64,000 nucleotides of DNA from Pontibacter mucosus (GCF_003054055.1 NZ_QBKI01000002.1:310001-374000); one strand, 5' to 3'; shown: positions 42,748-50,930, counted from the stretch's first letter. Notes: generated by a model from the letters alone, not told the origin. Program-made: numbers and translations.

Positions 42748-42960
42748 CTGGCGCAAGTCTTCCGCTGTTCCGGACATCCTTGTCCGGAACGAAGGCTGCT
42801 GCGGACTTCCAAGTCCGCGTAAGCTATACTTTTATACTTTGGCTATGCTTTACACTTAGCTATACTTCCATTCACTCGCTGGCGCGGGTTTGCAACCCGT
42901 GCCTACCTAAGATGTTGGGTTTTCCCGATATGCTTCGGGACAGGGCATCCCAACAGGCTT
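42748..42960. repeat. Mosaic hairpin repeat, copy M4
   Basis: Starting CTGGCGCAAG, it contains hairpins GTTCCGGACATCCTTGTCCGGAAC and GCGGACTTCCAAGTCCGC, then TATACTT words, and a second scaffold CTGGCGCGGGTTTGCAACCCGTGCC identical in its hairpin to part of M2 (inverted). The GTTGGG...CCCAAC hairpin here carries a longer insert with a CCCGA/TCGGG stem. Confidence 0.78.
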
Positions 42961-43006
42961 GAAAAGCCATGCTTTATACTTTGGCTATACTGTTATACCT
43001 GCGGTT

Positions 43007-43276
43007 TATACTTTCATAGCCACTGCTTCCTTCTGTTTGAACCAAGCTATACTTCCAAACCACAGTTCATCCTGTAGTTCCCACAAACATCTCGTTTCAT
43101 TTCCCGCTTTGGTGCCCTCCTAGGCCGGGAGGCCTCGCCTTGGGGGAAGGGGCCCTCGATAAGGGCATCGCGCTGTGTTCCCTCCTTGCCTCGCTTCGCT
43201 CAGCATGCCCTTGACGGGCACCGGATCTCACAAGGCGCTCCACCCAAAGGCTGGGAATTTTTCGATAGCTACGGCT
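43007..43276 (+). repeat. ~250-bp dispersed element R3, copy 2
   Basis: It is the same element as 17423-17670 and 61852-62101, in the same orientation as copy 1. It has an extra block of about 20 bp (GGGGGAAGGGGCCCTCGATA) between GGCCTCGCCTT and AGGGCATCGCGC. This breaks the minus-strand reading frame, which stops after MPVKGMLSEARQGGNTARC plus about 15 residues. The far end still reads IAWFKQKEAVAMKV in its original frame. Confidence 0.8.
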
Positions 43277-43282
43277 ATTACT

Positions 43283-43375
43283 ACTGTCCCCTTGAGGGGA
43301 CTACAGGGGTGTAAAGCCAGTGGTAAAAGTCTTTGCTAAAAGTAAACACCCCTATTGTCCCCTCAAGGGGACAGT
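43283..43375. repeat. R4 element pair forming a 30-bp-arm hairpin
   Basis: Arm 1 (43283-43312, ACTGTCCCCTTGAGGGGACT...GGGGTGT) and arm 2 (43346-43375, ACACCCCTATTGTCCCC...GGGGACAGT) are inverted copies differing at about two positions, with a 33-nt spacer. Each arm also holds its own CCCCT/AGGGG hairpin. Confidence 0.82.
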
Positions 43376-43398
43376 TTCTGTAGAACTTAACAGCCAAA

Positions 43399-43472
43399 GT
43401 CCCTCTTTGAAGGTGGTAGGGGGATGTAATCGTCAGCAAATGATTCCCCTCTTGGGAGTGGCTAGGGGTGGA
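43399..43472. repeat. R1 repeat, degenerate copy
   Basis: GTCCCTCTTTGAAGGTGGTAGGGGG and ATGATTCCCCTCTTGGGAGTGGCTAGGGGTGG follow the arm order of the 1007-1088 element with several mismatches. Confidence 0.5.
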
Positions 43473-43482
43473 TTTATACTTT

Positions 43483-43511
43483 GTAGGGACAGGTCGCGAC
43501 CTGTCCGTGCG
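43483..43511. repeat. R5 palindrome GACAGGTCGCGACCTGTC, copy 1
   Basis: The 20-bp perfect palindrome GGACAGGTCGCGACCTGTCC is flanked by TGTAG-G and G-TGCG. The same palindrome lies inverted at 61637-61672 with matching flanks. Confidence 0.75.
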
Positions 43512-43604
43512 AGACCAGCAACTATAAAACTTATACTTTAGTCGAAGTAATAACAGGCTCCCCGCCTTAGACTACCGAGAACGGGTGTTCGAAGGTAGCG
43601 AGCG

Positions 43605-43643
43605 CAGCTCTGAGGGGCCAGGGGTGGTTGGACCCGGTGTTGC
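43605..43643. repeat. R1/GGTTGGACCCGG tail fragment
   Basis: GAGGGGCCAGGGGTGGTTGGACCCGG is the right half of an R1 element and matches 61547-61575 (inverted) and 17841-17870. It sits about 60 bp before the M28 peptidase gene. Confidence 0.55.
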
Positions 43644-43704
43644 AATCTGCTCAACTCCACACTTGCCAGAACCGCGTGCAACGCTTACCTTCGGTTTTTA
43701 TACT

Positions 43705-44622
43705 ATGAAGAAACTACTCATATTCGCTTTTATACTTGCTGCCCCTGTTTTGGGGCTGGCGCAGAAAAGTAAACCCGATGCCGCCGTGTTGCTGCGGGAC
43801 GTAAAGGTGCTGGCCGCCGACTCCATGCAGGGCCGCTTAAGCGGCACGCAAGGCAATCTTATGGCACAGGAATACCTTCTGAAGCGTTTTCAGGAAATAG
43901 GGCTGAAGACGTTTAACGACACCTACAAGCAGCATTTCCGGATAGACTCCAGAAGGGCGCAGGTGGAACAGGCCACTAACCTGATTGGCTACATTTCCGG
44001 AAAGTCAGAAAAGGTGATTGTGGTAACGGCCCATTACGACCATGTGGGGCAGCGGGACGGGGATATCTACAACGGGGCTGACGACAATGCCTCTGGGGTA
44101 GGTGCCTTGCTGGCCGCAGCAGCGCATTTCACGAAACAGCCTCCCAAGCACACCATCATCTTTGCCGCCCTGGATGGCGAGGAACTTGGGCTGCAAGGTG
44201 CCAAAGCTTTCCTGGACAACCCGCCGGTGCCGCTGGCCAGCATCCTGCTCAACGTGAACATGGACATGCTCAGCATCAACGACAAAGGAGAGTTGTATGC
44301 CAGCGGCGCCTTCCATTACCCGCAGCTGAAGCCATACTTGCAGAAAGTGAAGCCCCGCAAGAACGCCCGCCTGCTCCTGGGTCACGACGATCCCGCGCTG
44401 GGCCGCGACGACTGGACCGGGCAGTCAGACCATTTCCGGTTTCATGAGCGGGGCATCCCCTACGTATACTTTGGGGTAGAGGACCACCCGCACTACCACA
44501 AGCCTTCGGATGATTACGAGAACATCAACCCAACTTTTTACCCGGATGCGGCGGCCCTGGTGATAGACTTCCTGGAGCTGATGGACAACCACATGGACCG
44601 GCTGCCGGCGCATACGCAATAG
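43705..44622 (+). CDS. M28-family zinc aminopeptidase, secreted
   Basis: The 305-residue protein starts MKKLLIFAFILAAPVLGLAQ (signal peptide); the longer frame runs through repeat sequence and was discarded. Metal ligands of M28 di-zinc peptidases are visible: VVTAHYDHVG, GADDNASGVGALL, LDGEELGLQG (catalytic Glu pair), LNVNMDMLS, and FGVEDHPHYHKPSDDYE near the C-terminus. It likely cleaves N-terminal residues from peptides in the periplasm or outside the cell. The N-terminal segment DVKVLAADSMQGRLSGTQGN is typical of Bacteroidota members. Confidence 0.92.
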   Translation: MKKLLIFAFILAAPVLGLAQKSKPDAAVLLRDVKVLAADSMQGRLSGTQGNLMAQEYLLKRFQEIGLKTFNDTYKQHFRIDSRRAQVEQATNLIGYISGKSEKVIVVTAHYDHVGQRDGDIYNGADDNASGVGALLAAAAHFTKQPPKHTIIFAALDGEELGLQGAKAFLDNPPVPLASILLNVNMDMLSINDKGELYASGAFHYPQLKPYLQKVKPRKNARLLLGHDDPALGRDDWTGQSDHFRFHERGIPYVYFGVEDHPHYHKPSDDYENINPTFYPDAAALVIDFLELMDNHMDRLPAHTQ

Positions 44623-44834
44623 GCTGAAGGGGCTTTTGGTAACGGGGTGCGGCTGCCAAATATATGTTATACTTTAACTATTCTGATATTTCCATATATT
44701 TACTGTGGAACTGTCATCTTTCTGCCCGATAAAACGTAGAGAAGAGGGAAGTGAAGGCATTCACGTAGCCAATCGTTGGAGCGCCTGCGGGTGCTGCCTG
44801 CCTACTCAAAAAGATGTTTAACCTGTCTGATGAT

Positions 44835-45599
44835 ATGAACAGGAAACGATACTATCTGCTTACATTCTTACTTCTTCTCTTACTGAACCCCTGGGATGCC
44901 CTGGCGCAGCAATACCGCTATAAACGCGGGAGCAAGGAAACCAATGTGCTGGAGCGGGGTTGGGTGATACTGCTCGGAGGCGGGGTAACGGCCGTGCGCA
45001 GCGACATTTGCGGCAGCTGGGACTGCAACGACATTGGCCCGAACGTGAGCGTGGGCGGCCTGTATAAGATTTCGCCATACTTTGGCGTGAGCGGCACAAT
45101 AGACTACGTAAAGTTGGGGGCCGTGGAGAAAAACCCGGAGGCACCGCTCAACATTGCCTTCGAGTCGGAGGTGATAGAGGTGGCGGCGTCTGCGGTGGTT
45201 AACCTGCTCGACAGTTACGCTGGCTCCGGCAACTACCGGGCTAAGCGCAAACGCTTTATCGTGCCCTACATCCGGGTAGGCTTGGGCGGTTTATACTACA
45301 ATGCCACTTCCTTTCCTGCCGACCGCAAGCTCAACGACTCGCAGGTGACCTATGATCCGCAGCAGAAGTATCCGGCCTTCGCGGCAGTTGTTCCGGTGGG
45401 CGGGGGCATCCGGTTCTACATCAACGATGAGTTTAGCCTGGCCGGGGAACTCGGATACCGCATCACCAGCACCGATTTACTCGACAACATTCCTGCCACC
45501 CTTACCAACGGCTCCCGCAAGGATGAGTATGGCGTGCTGGCCATCAAGCTGCAGTATACTCCGGTTTTTAAAAACAAGATCTTCTCGAAGAAACCCTAG
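44835..45599 (+). CDS. Predicted outer-membrane beta-barrel protein
   Basis: The 254-residue protein starts MNRKRYYLLTFLLLLLLNPWDALAQ (signal peptide); a longer start seven codons upstream is less likely. Barrel-like strands include GWVILLGGGVTAVRSDIC, NVSVGGLYKISPYFGVSGTIDYVKLG, YIRVGLGGLYYN and IRFYINDEFSLAGELGYRITST. A CGSWDC pair near residue 60 might form a disulfide. It may be a surface-exposed barrel; no family name is recognised. Confidence 0.78.
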   Translation: MNRKRYYLLTFLLLLLLNPWDALAQQYRYKRGSKETNVLERGWVILLGGGVTAVRSDICGSWDCNDIGPNVSVGGLYKISPYFGVSGTIDYVKLGAVEKNPEAPLNIAFESEVIEVAASAVVNLLDSYAGSGNYRAKRKRFIVPYIRVGLGGLYYNATSFPADRKLNDSQVTYDPQQKYPAFAAVVPVGGGIRFYINDEFSLAGELGYRITSTDLLDNIPATLTNGSRKDEYGVLAIKLQYTPVFKNKIFSKKP

Positions 45600-45641
45600 C
45601 AGCTTTATACTTAACCCCGCTAATTCTACCGCCGTAGAGGT

Positions 45642-45678
45642 AAGGGCAGGTGCACAAAGGCATCTGCCCTTATTTTTA
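45642..45678 (+). terminator. Terminator between the 44835 and 45692 genes
   Basis: AAGGGCAG / CTGCCCTT stem with a 14-nt loop is followed by ATTTTTATACTT, 43 bp after the barrel gene stop and 14 bp before the SDR gene start. Confidence 0.7.
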
Positions 45679-45691
45679 TACTTCTACCGCT

Positions 45692-46714
45692 ATGGAAACA
45701 AAAGACAGAAATAATCTCTTCTGGCTGGCTGCCGGCGTAAGTGCGCTGGCTGTGGGGCGTGCCGTGATCCGGAGCCTTACTGCCTATGACTTTAACGGGA
45801 AGACCGTGCTGATAACGGGCGGCAGCCGCGGACTCGGGCTGGTGATGGCAAGACAGCTGGCTAAGGATGGGGCCAAGCTGGTGCTCTGCGCCCGCGACGA
45901 AACCGAGCTGGAAAATGCCCGCATGGAGCTGACCGGAAATGGTGCCGAGGTGCTGGTGCAGAAATGCGACGTGACCGACGAGCAGCAGGTAAACGATATG
46001 ATCACCAATGTGCAGAACGAGTTTAGCCCGATTGACGTGCTGATAAACAATGCAGGTATCATCCATGCCGGCCCGGTGGCGGAGATGACGGTGCAGGAGT
46101 TTGAGGAGGCCATCAACATACATTATTGGGCACCGATTTACACGACCCTGGCTGTGCTGCCCGCCATGAAGTCCCGGGGGGGCGGCCGCATCCTCAATAT
46201 TGCTTCCATTGGTGGCAGGATAAGTGTGCCGCACCTGGTGCCCTACAGCGCCAGCAAGTTTGCCTTAGTGGGTTTGTCGGAGGGTTTGCGGGCTGAGCTG
46301 AAAAAGTATAACATCCTGGTCACCACCGCTACACCGGGGCTGATGCAGACAGGCAGCCCGCGCCATGCCTATATCAAAGGGCACCATAAGCAGGAGTATA
46401 CGCTATTCAAGATCATGGATTCCAGCCCGATTACCTCTATTCCCGCCGAACAATCGGCTCGCCAGATGCTGAACGCGCTGCGCCACGGCGATGCTACCGT
46501 GACCACTACTGCCTTTGCCACGATTGGTGAGTTGCTGCACAGGCTCTCACCGGGCCTTACTACGGATATACTGGCGCTGGTAAATGCCATACTTCCCGGC
46601 GAGGGGGGCATCGGGAAAAACAGGGCCAGGGGCTACGAGAGCGAAACGCCTTTGTCGGAGTCGTGGCTGACGGAGCGCACGCAGAAGGCTGAGGCCAGAA
46701 ACAACGAAGTATAA
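45692..46714 (+). CDS. SDR-family oxidoreductase, extended C-terminus
   Basis: The 340-residue protein starts METKDRNNLFWLAAGVSALAVGRAV with a hydrophobic N-terminal segment. The Rossmann motif TGGSRGLGL, LINNAGIIHAGP, IASIGGRIS and the catalytic YSASKFA follow. About 80 extra C-terminal residues (DILALVNAILPGEGGIGKNRARGYESETPLSES) go beyond a classical SDR. Such proteins in Bacteroidota are annotated as ketoacyl reductase or sorbitol-type SDR; the substrate is unknown. The stop codon is part of AAGTATAA, which pairs with a downstream TTATACTT. Confidence 0.88.
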   Translation: METKDRNNLFWLAAGVSALAVGRAVIRSLTAYDFNGKTVLITGGSRGLGLVMARQLAKDGAKLVLCARDETELENARMELTGNGAEVLVQKCDVTDEQQVNDMITNVQNEFSPIDVLINNAGIIHAGPVAEMTVQEFEEAINIHYWAPIYTTLAVLPAMKSRGGGRILNIASIGGRISVPHLVPYSASKFALVGLSEGLRAELKKYNILVTTATPGLMQTGSPRHAYIKGHHKQEYTLFKIMDSSPITSIPAEQSARQMLNALRHGDATVTTTAFATIGELLHRLSPGLTTDILALVNAILPGEGGIGKNRARGYESETPLSESWLTERTQKAEARNNEV

Positions 46715-46740
46715 TTTTATACTTGTACAAAGTATAAATG
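46707..46740 (+). terminator. AAGTATAA inverted-pair hairpin overlapping the SDR stop
   Basis: AAGTATAA-TT-TTATACTT (46707-46724) is a perfect 8-bp stem that includes the TAA stop codon (46712-46714). A second, offset inverted pair follows (TTTATACTTG...CAAAGTATAAA, to 46738). Only AT-rich pairing is involved, so termination strength is uncertain. Confidence 0.4.
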
Positions 46741-46789
46741 GCCCTATACTTTATTTTCTAACTTTATACTTGCCACAACATTCACCCTT

Positions 46790-47308
46790 ATGAATATCAA
46801 GAGCAGAGAAAAGGCCTATGATGGCTACTTTAAAATCTATAAACTAACCGTAGAGCAGCAGGGACACACCTTTACCCGCGAGCAGTTTGACCGCGGCGAT
46901 GCCGTGGCCGCCTTGGTGTTTGACACCGAAAAGCAGCAATACATCCTGACCAGGCAGTTCCGGGTGGGCTCGGAGTCGGAGCTGGTGGAAGTGGTGGCCG
47001 GCATGGTAGATAAGGGCGAGCAGCCTGAGGAAAGTATAACCCGCGAAATTGAGGAGGAAACCGGCTACCACGTAGACAGGCTGCAGCACCTGCACACGTT
47101 CTATTCCTCGCCGGGTGGCACCACCGAGCGGGTCATGCTATACTATGCTGAGGTGACGAAGCAGAACGGCGCAGGCGGCGGCAACGCCCATGAGCACGAG
47201 TTCATCGAGATCCTGCACCTCAGTCCCGAAGAGCTGGACGCCCTGGAGACACCAGATGCCAAAACCATCATCGCGCAGCAGTGGGCTAAGTTGCACAGGA
47301 GGAGGTAG
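46790..47308 (+). CDS. NUDIX hydrolase, ADP-ribose/GDP-mannose pyrophosphatase type
   Basis: The 172-residue enzyme has the complete NUDIX box GMVDKGEQPEESITREIEEETGY (GX5EX7REUXEEXGU) near residues 72-94 and an N-terminal strand pair like NudF/NudK (KIYKLTVEQQGHTFTREQFDRGDAVAALVFDTEKQQYILTRQFRVG). Such enzymes hydrolyse ADP-ribose or sugar nucleotides in the cytoplasm. It stands alone; the TATACTT-rich stretch upstream may contain its promoter. Confidence 0.92.
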   Translation: MNIKSREKAYDGYFKIYKLTVEQQGHTFTREQFDRGDAVAALVFDTEKQQYILTRQFRVGSESELVEVVAGMVDKGEQPEESITREIEEETGYHVDRLQHLHTFYSSPGGTTERVMLYYAEVTKQNGAGGGNAHEHEFIEILHLSPEELDALETPDAKTIIAQQWAKLHRRR

Positions 47309-47489
47309 GATGCTTTCACAGTTCTATCAGCAAAAGTATAAAGTATAAAGTATGTAGGCTAAAACGCTGGGCGACAGCTGCTCTGCAGAACATGCCCGGC
47401 GGGTTTGGTGTTGCGCTTACATACTATTAAGTATAAGCTATACCTGCAGCGCTGGCTGCGTTCCAAAAAACGGGGTCGGCCAAAATGCT

Positions 47490-47497
47490 TACCTTTG
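47490..47497 (+). promoter_or_regulatory. -7 box immediately upstream of TCS2 regulator
   Basis: TACCTTTG matches the -7 consensus exactly and ends six bases before the ATG at 47503. Transcription would start at or next to the start codon, which predicts a leaderless or near-leaderless mRNA. No TTTG at -33 spacing was found. Confidence 0.45.
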
Positions 47498-47502
47498 CCC
47501 CC

Positions 47503-48189
47503 ATGAGAATCCTGATAGTAGAAGACGACCCTACCCTGAACAGCAACATCATCAAAGCCCTGAAGCATGAGGAACTTCAGGCGGAAGGCGTTTTTGACGG
47601 TTTGCTGGCAGAGAAACTGCTGCGCAGAGAGGCCTACGACTGCATTGTGATGGACATTAACCTGCCCGGTAAGACAGGTTACGATCTATGCAAGGACTAC
47701 AGAACCCTCAACACCACCACTCCGGTACTGATGCTGACCGCTTTCTCCGAGCTGGAGGACAAGGTGAAGGGGTTTGAGTGCGGCGCCGACGACTACCTGA
47801 CCAAGCCATTTTACATGCGGGAGTTGGTGATGCGCGTCAAAGCACTGCTGAAGCGGGCAAACCAGCAGCAGACAGCTTCCAGCGTAAACGACATAATCGT
47901 GGCCGGGGATATCAGCATCCATACCGCACAGAAAAAGGTCACCAGGCAGGGCACGGAGATCGCGCTGACGCCGCGGGAGTACCAGATTCTGAAAAAGCTT
48001 TGCGAGCATGCCGGAGAAGTCGTTTCCAAAAAAGACCTCATCAGCGAGATTTGGGGAAGCGCCCTCGATGTAAACACGAACACGGTGGAGGTGTACGTAA
48101 ACTTTCTGCGCAACAAGGTGGATAAGCCTTTTGAGAAGGAGAGCATCAAGACAAAAGTAGGGTTCGGGTACTTTATTGCGTTTGAATGA
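47503..48189 (+). CDS. OmpR-family response regulator (TCS2)
   Basis: The 228-residue protein starts MRILIVEDDP at the ATG where the receiver domain should begin; an upstream in-frame ATG adds six residues. The phospho-acceptor Asp is in CIVMDINLPG near residue 52, and the Lys is in LTKPF near 102. The winged-helix output domain contains LTPREYQILKKLCEHAGEVVSK and TKVGFGYFIAFE. It overlaps the kinase by 4 bp. The location upstream of a CzcCBA-type pump suggests control of metal efflux. Confidence 0.93.
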   Translation: MRILIVEDDPTLNSNIIKALKHEELQAEGVFDGLLAEKLLRREAYDCIVMDINLPGKTGYDLCKDYRTLNTTTPVLMLTAFSELEDKVKGFECGADDYLTKPFYMRELVMRVKALLKRANQQQTASSVNDIIVAGDISIHTAQKKVTRQGTEIALTPREYQILKKLCEHAGEVVSKKDLISEIWGSALDVNTNTVEVYVNFLRNKVDKPFEKESIKTKVGFGYFIAFE

Positions 48190-49547
48190 AGCTACAGAAC
48201 AGAATACTTTTATACTTCTCCAGCACGGTCATCACCCTGACAGCCATTTCGCTTACTGTTATTTACCTGCTGTTTTCTGAGCACCGGGAGCAGGAGTTCC
48301 GGCAACGGCAGCGGGAGAAAATCAAGCTGACGATTGAGCTGTTGGCCAAGTATAAGGAGATGAGCGAGAACCTCACCGAGATGATGGACCGGCTCACCAT
48401 CCACGACTTCTACGATGAGAAGGTGCTGATCTTTGACCGGCACAAGGACCTGATTTATGAAAGCGTGGACGACCTGCCCATCGCCAACAGAAACGCTATA
48501 CTTACCCAACTGTCGCCTGCCATGCGGGAGATAGAAATAAGGGAGAACGGCTACGAGATTATCGGTGTCTACGAGGAAAGGGCGAACACCCACTTCTACG
48601 CCATCAGCAAGGCCTATGACAAGTTCGGCTATACTAAGCTCAACTTCCTGCGCAATACCCTGATCTTTATCTTTATCTCCATCTCTGCCCTGGTAGTTTT
48701 TATCTCGCTGTTCCTCTCCAGGCGTATTTCGGAGCCCATTATCCGGCTTGCCCGGAAGTTGGGTCGTTTTAAGGTAGGCGATAACCCCGACTACACCGCG
48801 CTTCAAACCAACACCTACGAGCTCAATTACCTAAACGAGAAGTTCCACCAGCTGCTCAAGCGCACCAACGAGTCGTTTGATTTCCAGAGACATACCATCC
48901 ACCACATCTCCCACGAGCTAAAGACGCCCATTGCCATTCTGGTGTCTGAGCTGGAGCGAATCGGGCAACACCAACTCCCCGGCGACCTGAACCGGCAACT
49001 GGAGGAGCAGATTACGAACGGCAAATCACTGGGCGACATCATCAACACCTTGCTCGAAATTTCCAAACTGGAGGCTGGGCAGGAGGTTTTTACGCAGGCC
49101 GTTCGGGTTGATGAGCTGATTTTTGACTTAGTGGAGGGCTTCAGCCTGATTCACCCCAGCTTCATCTTCGAGCTCAACTTTATTCCGGAGAACATTGATG
49201 AGACCAGACTGGAGATAAGAGCCAGCAGGACGCTCCTGCGTCAGGCTTTTCAGAACATTCTGGCCAATTGCATCAGCTACGCGGATAATGGCACGGCAAA
49301 AATCAACATCGACTGCGCAAGCCCCAGCCAGTTAAAGGTGCAGTTTAGCAACTCGGGCCGGGCCGTCAGCCAGGAGGAGCAAAAGTACCTGTTCAACCAT
49401 TTCTTCCGGGGGGAGAACAGCCGCGGCAAGGGCGGTTTTGGACTGGGCTTGGTGCTGGTCAAGAGAATCATCAACCTCCACCACGGCACCATTGAGTACG
49501 CGCACGCCGACAACCAATTCAATGTTTTCGAACTGACCTTCCCTTAA
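48186..49547 (+). CDS. Sensor histidine kinase (TCS2)
   Basis: The 453-residue membrane kinase has TM1 near residues 9-28, a periplasmic sensor region of about 125 residues, TM2 near 158-180 (LIFIFISISALVVFISLFL), a HAMP-like linker, the H box IHHISHELKTPIAILVSELERI and the N box FQNILANCISYAD. The G1 region reads FSNSGRAVSQEEQ, with Asn where the DxGxG Asp usually sits; the G2 region GGFGLGLVLVKRI is intact. Such N-for-D variants occur in Bacteroidota kinases, so activity is still likely. The final codons overlap the first regulatory repeat for the efflux operon. Confidence 0.92.
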   Translation: MKLQNRILLYFSSTVITLTAISLTVIYLLFSEHREQEFRQRQREKIKLTIELLAKYKEMSENLTEMMDRLTIHDFYDEKVLIFDRHKDLIYESVDDLPIANRNAILTQLSPAMREIEIRENGYEIIGVYEERANTHFYAISKAYDKFGYTKLNFLRNTLIFIFISISALVVFISLFLSRRISEPIIRLARKLGRFKVGDNPDYTALQTNTYELNYLNEKFHQLLKRTNESFDFQRHTIHHISHELKTPIAILVSELERIGQHQLPGDLNRQLEEQITNGKSLGDIINTLLEISKLEAGQEVFTQAVRVDELIFDLVEGFSLIHPSFIFELNFIPENIDETRLEIRASRTLLRQAFQNILANCISYADNGTAKINIDCASPSQLKVQFSNSGRAVSQEEQKYLFNHFFRGENSRGKGGFGLGLVLVKRIINLHHGTIEYAHADNQFNVFELTFP

Positions 49548-49599
49548 GGTAATTTTTATCCGCCTTAAGGCCTTTTTAATCTCGCTGCCCGGACCTTTG
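49542..49599 (+). promoter_or_regulatory. Phased TTAA repeats and -7-like box before the RND operon
   Basis: TTAA/TTTA cores at 49544, 49555, 49565 and 49576 lie 10-11 bp apart: CCTTAAGGTAA, TTTTTATCCGC, CTTAAGGCCTT, TTTTAATCTCG. The last unit nearly equals those at 6396-6439. Seven bases after it, GACCTTTG (49592-49599) is a one-mismatch -7 box. No -33 TTTG is present. The spacing from last core to -7 box is 16 bp here and 15 bp upstream of sulP. Confidence 0.55.
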
Positions 49600-49625
49600 C
49601 CTGCAGTTAAAAGCAGCGAGGTAAA

Positions 49626-50930
49626 ATGGATATCATTAAGTTCGGCACGTTATACTTTCTTCTTCTCTTATTTTCTTTCCCGGCCAGGGCACAGGATACA
49701 CTAAGGCTCAGCCGTGAGCAGAGCGAGGCCCGCTTTCTAAAAGAAAATTTACTGCTAATGGCCGAGAGCCTGCAAATCTCGCAGGCAGAGGCCGTGCTGA
49801 TGCAGGCAAAGCTGTGGCCCAACCCCAGCCTCTCTGTGGATGAGGTTAACCTGTGGGCAACCGACAGGCAGTTGCGTGTCTTCGGGGAAGAGCTGCAAGG
49901 GTTTAACGGAGGCAGCTTCGGCAAAAACCAGCAGATTAGCCTCAGCATTGAGCAGCTGGTGCTCACGGCAGGCAAGCGCAAAAAGCTGATGGCCCTGGAG
50001 CAGGTAAGCGTGGATAAATCACGGCAGTATTTCGAGGACCTGCTGCGCCACCTGAAAATGGAGTTCCGTGGCCAGCTGACCAACCTGCAATACCTGCAGC
50101 GCGTCAGGGATATCTATCAGGTCCAACTCAGTTCTGTACAGCAGCTCACCCAGGCCTACAAGCGGCAGGTAGCGCAGGGCAGCATCCCCCGGGGAGAGTA
50201 CATCCGCCTGAAGGCGCTGGAGCTCGAACTCGCCAAAAACATCAGCGCGCTGAACGAAGACCTGAACGAGGCGCAAAAGGAGTTGAAATTGCTGATGCGG
50301 CTGCCCGCCACTACGCACCTGGAACTTACCGACGACGGCTATACCCGGGATACCCAGCAGCTGCAGGCGCTGGCACTGGAGCACCTGGTTTCGCGAGCCA
50401 AAGAGTCCCGGCCGGATTACAAACTGGCTGAGCTGGAGCAGACCTACTTCGACAAGCTTTATACTTACGAGCGCGCCCAACGGGTACCCGACCTGACGTT
50501 CAGTGGCGGCTACGACAGGGGCGGTAACTTCATGTATAATTTTGTTGGCTTCGGCGTCGCCATGGACCTGCCCTTCTTTAACCGCAACCAGGGCCATATT
50601 AAAGCTGCCAAAATCGGCAGGGAACAGGCGAAGTTACTCTTCCAGCACAAAGACCAAAGTATAGAAAGCGAAACGGTTTTGGCCTACCAGAACCTGCGCA
50701 ACGCCCTGCACTTTTATAGCCAGATTGAGCCGGATTATGAGCAATCGCTCGATGAGTTGCTCAGCAGCTACACCCGCAACCTGACGGGCAGAAACATCAG
50801 CCTGCTCGAGTACCTCGACTTCATGGAGGCTTACCTGGAAAACAAGAAAATCATACTGGAGGCGGGCAAGGAGCTAAACGACAAAGCCGAGGAGCTGAAC
50901 TTCGCTATAGGGCAGGATATCATCAATTAA
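49626..50930 (+). CDS. czcC: TolC-family outer-membrane efflux protein (CzcC-like)
   Basis: The 434-residue protein has a signal peptide (IKFGTLYFLLLLFSFPARAQ) and two OEP repeats rich in coiled coil: AEAVLMQAKLWPNPSLSVDEVNLWA...SLSIEQLVLTAGKRKKL, and PDYKLAELEQTYFDKLYTYERAQRVPDLTFSGGYDRGGNFM. PNPSLS and PDLTFSGGYDRGG are the usual exit-channel turns. It would form the trimeric outer-membrane tunnel of the efflux complex. It is the first gene of a three-gene operon (15-bp gap to the adaptor), probably under TCS2. Confidence 0.92.
   Translation: MDIIKFGTLYFLLLLFSFPARAQDTLRLSREQSEARFLKENLLLMAESLQISQAEAVLMQAKLWPNPSLSVDEVNLWATDRQLRVFGEELQGFNGGSFGKNQQISLSIEQLVLTAGKRKKLMALEQVSVDKSRQYFEDLLRHLKMEFRGQLTNLQYLQRVRDIYQVQLSSVQQLTQAYKRQVAQGSIPRGEYIRLKALELELAKNISALNEDLNEAQKELKLLMRLPATTHLELTDDGYTRDTQQLQALALEHLVSRAKESRPDYKLAELEQTYFDKLYTYERAQRVPDLTFSGGYDRGGNFMYNFVGFGVAMDLPFFNRNQGHIKAAKIGREQAKLLFQHKDQSIESETVLAYQNLRNALHFYSQIEPDYEQSLDELLSSYTRNLTGRNISLLEYLDFMEAYLENKKIILEAGKELNDKAEELNFAIGQDIIN

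Noticed and set aside
42606..42962. 118-codon plus-strand frame in the 42.7-kb island
   Set aside because: It reads through mosaic hairpins and TATACTT words; no start context or natural composition.
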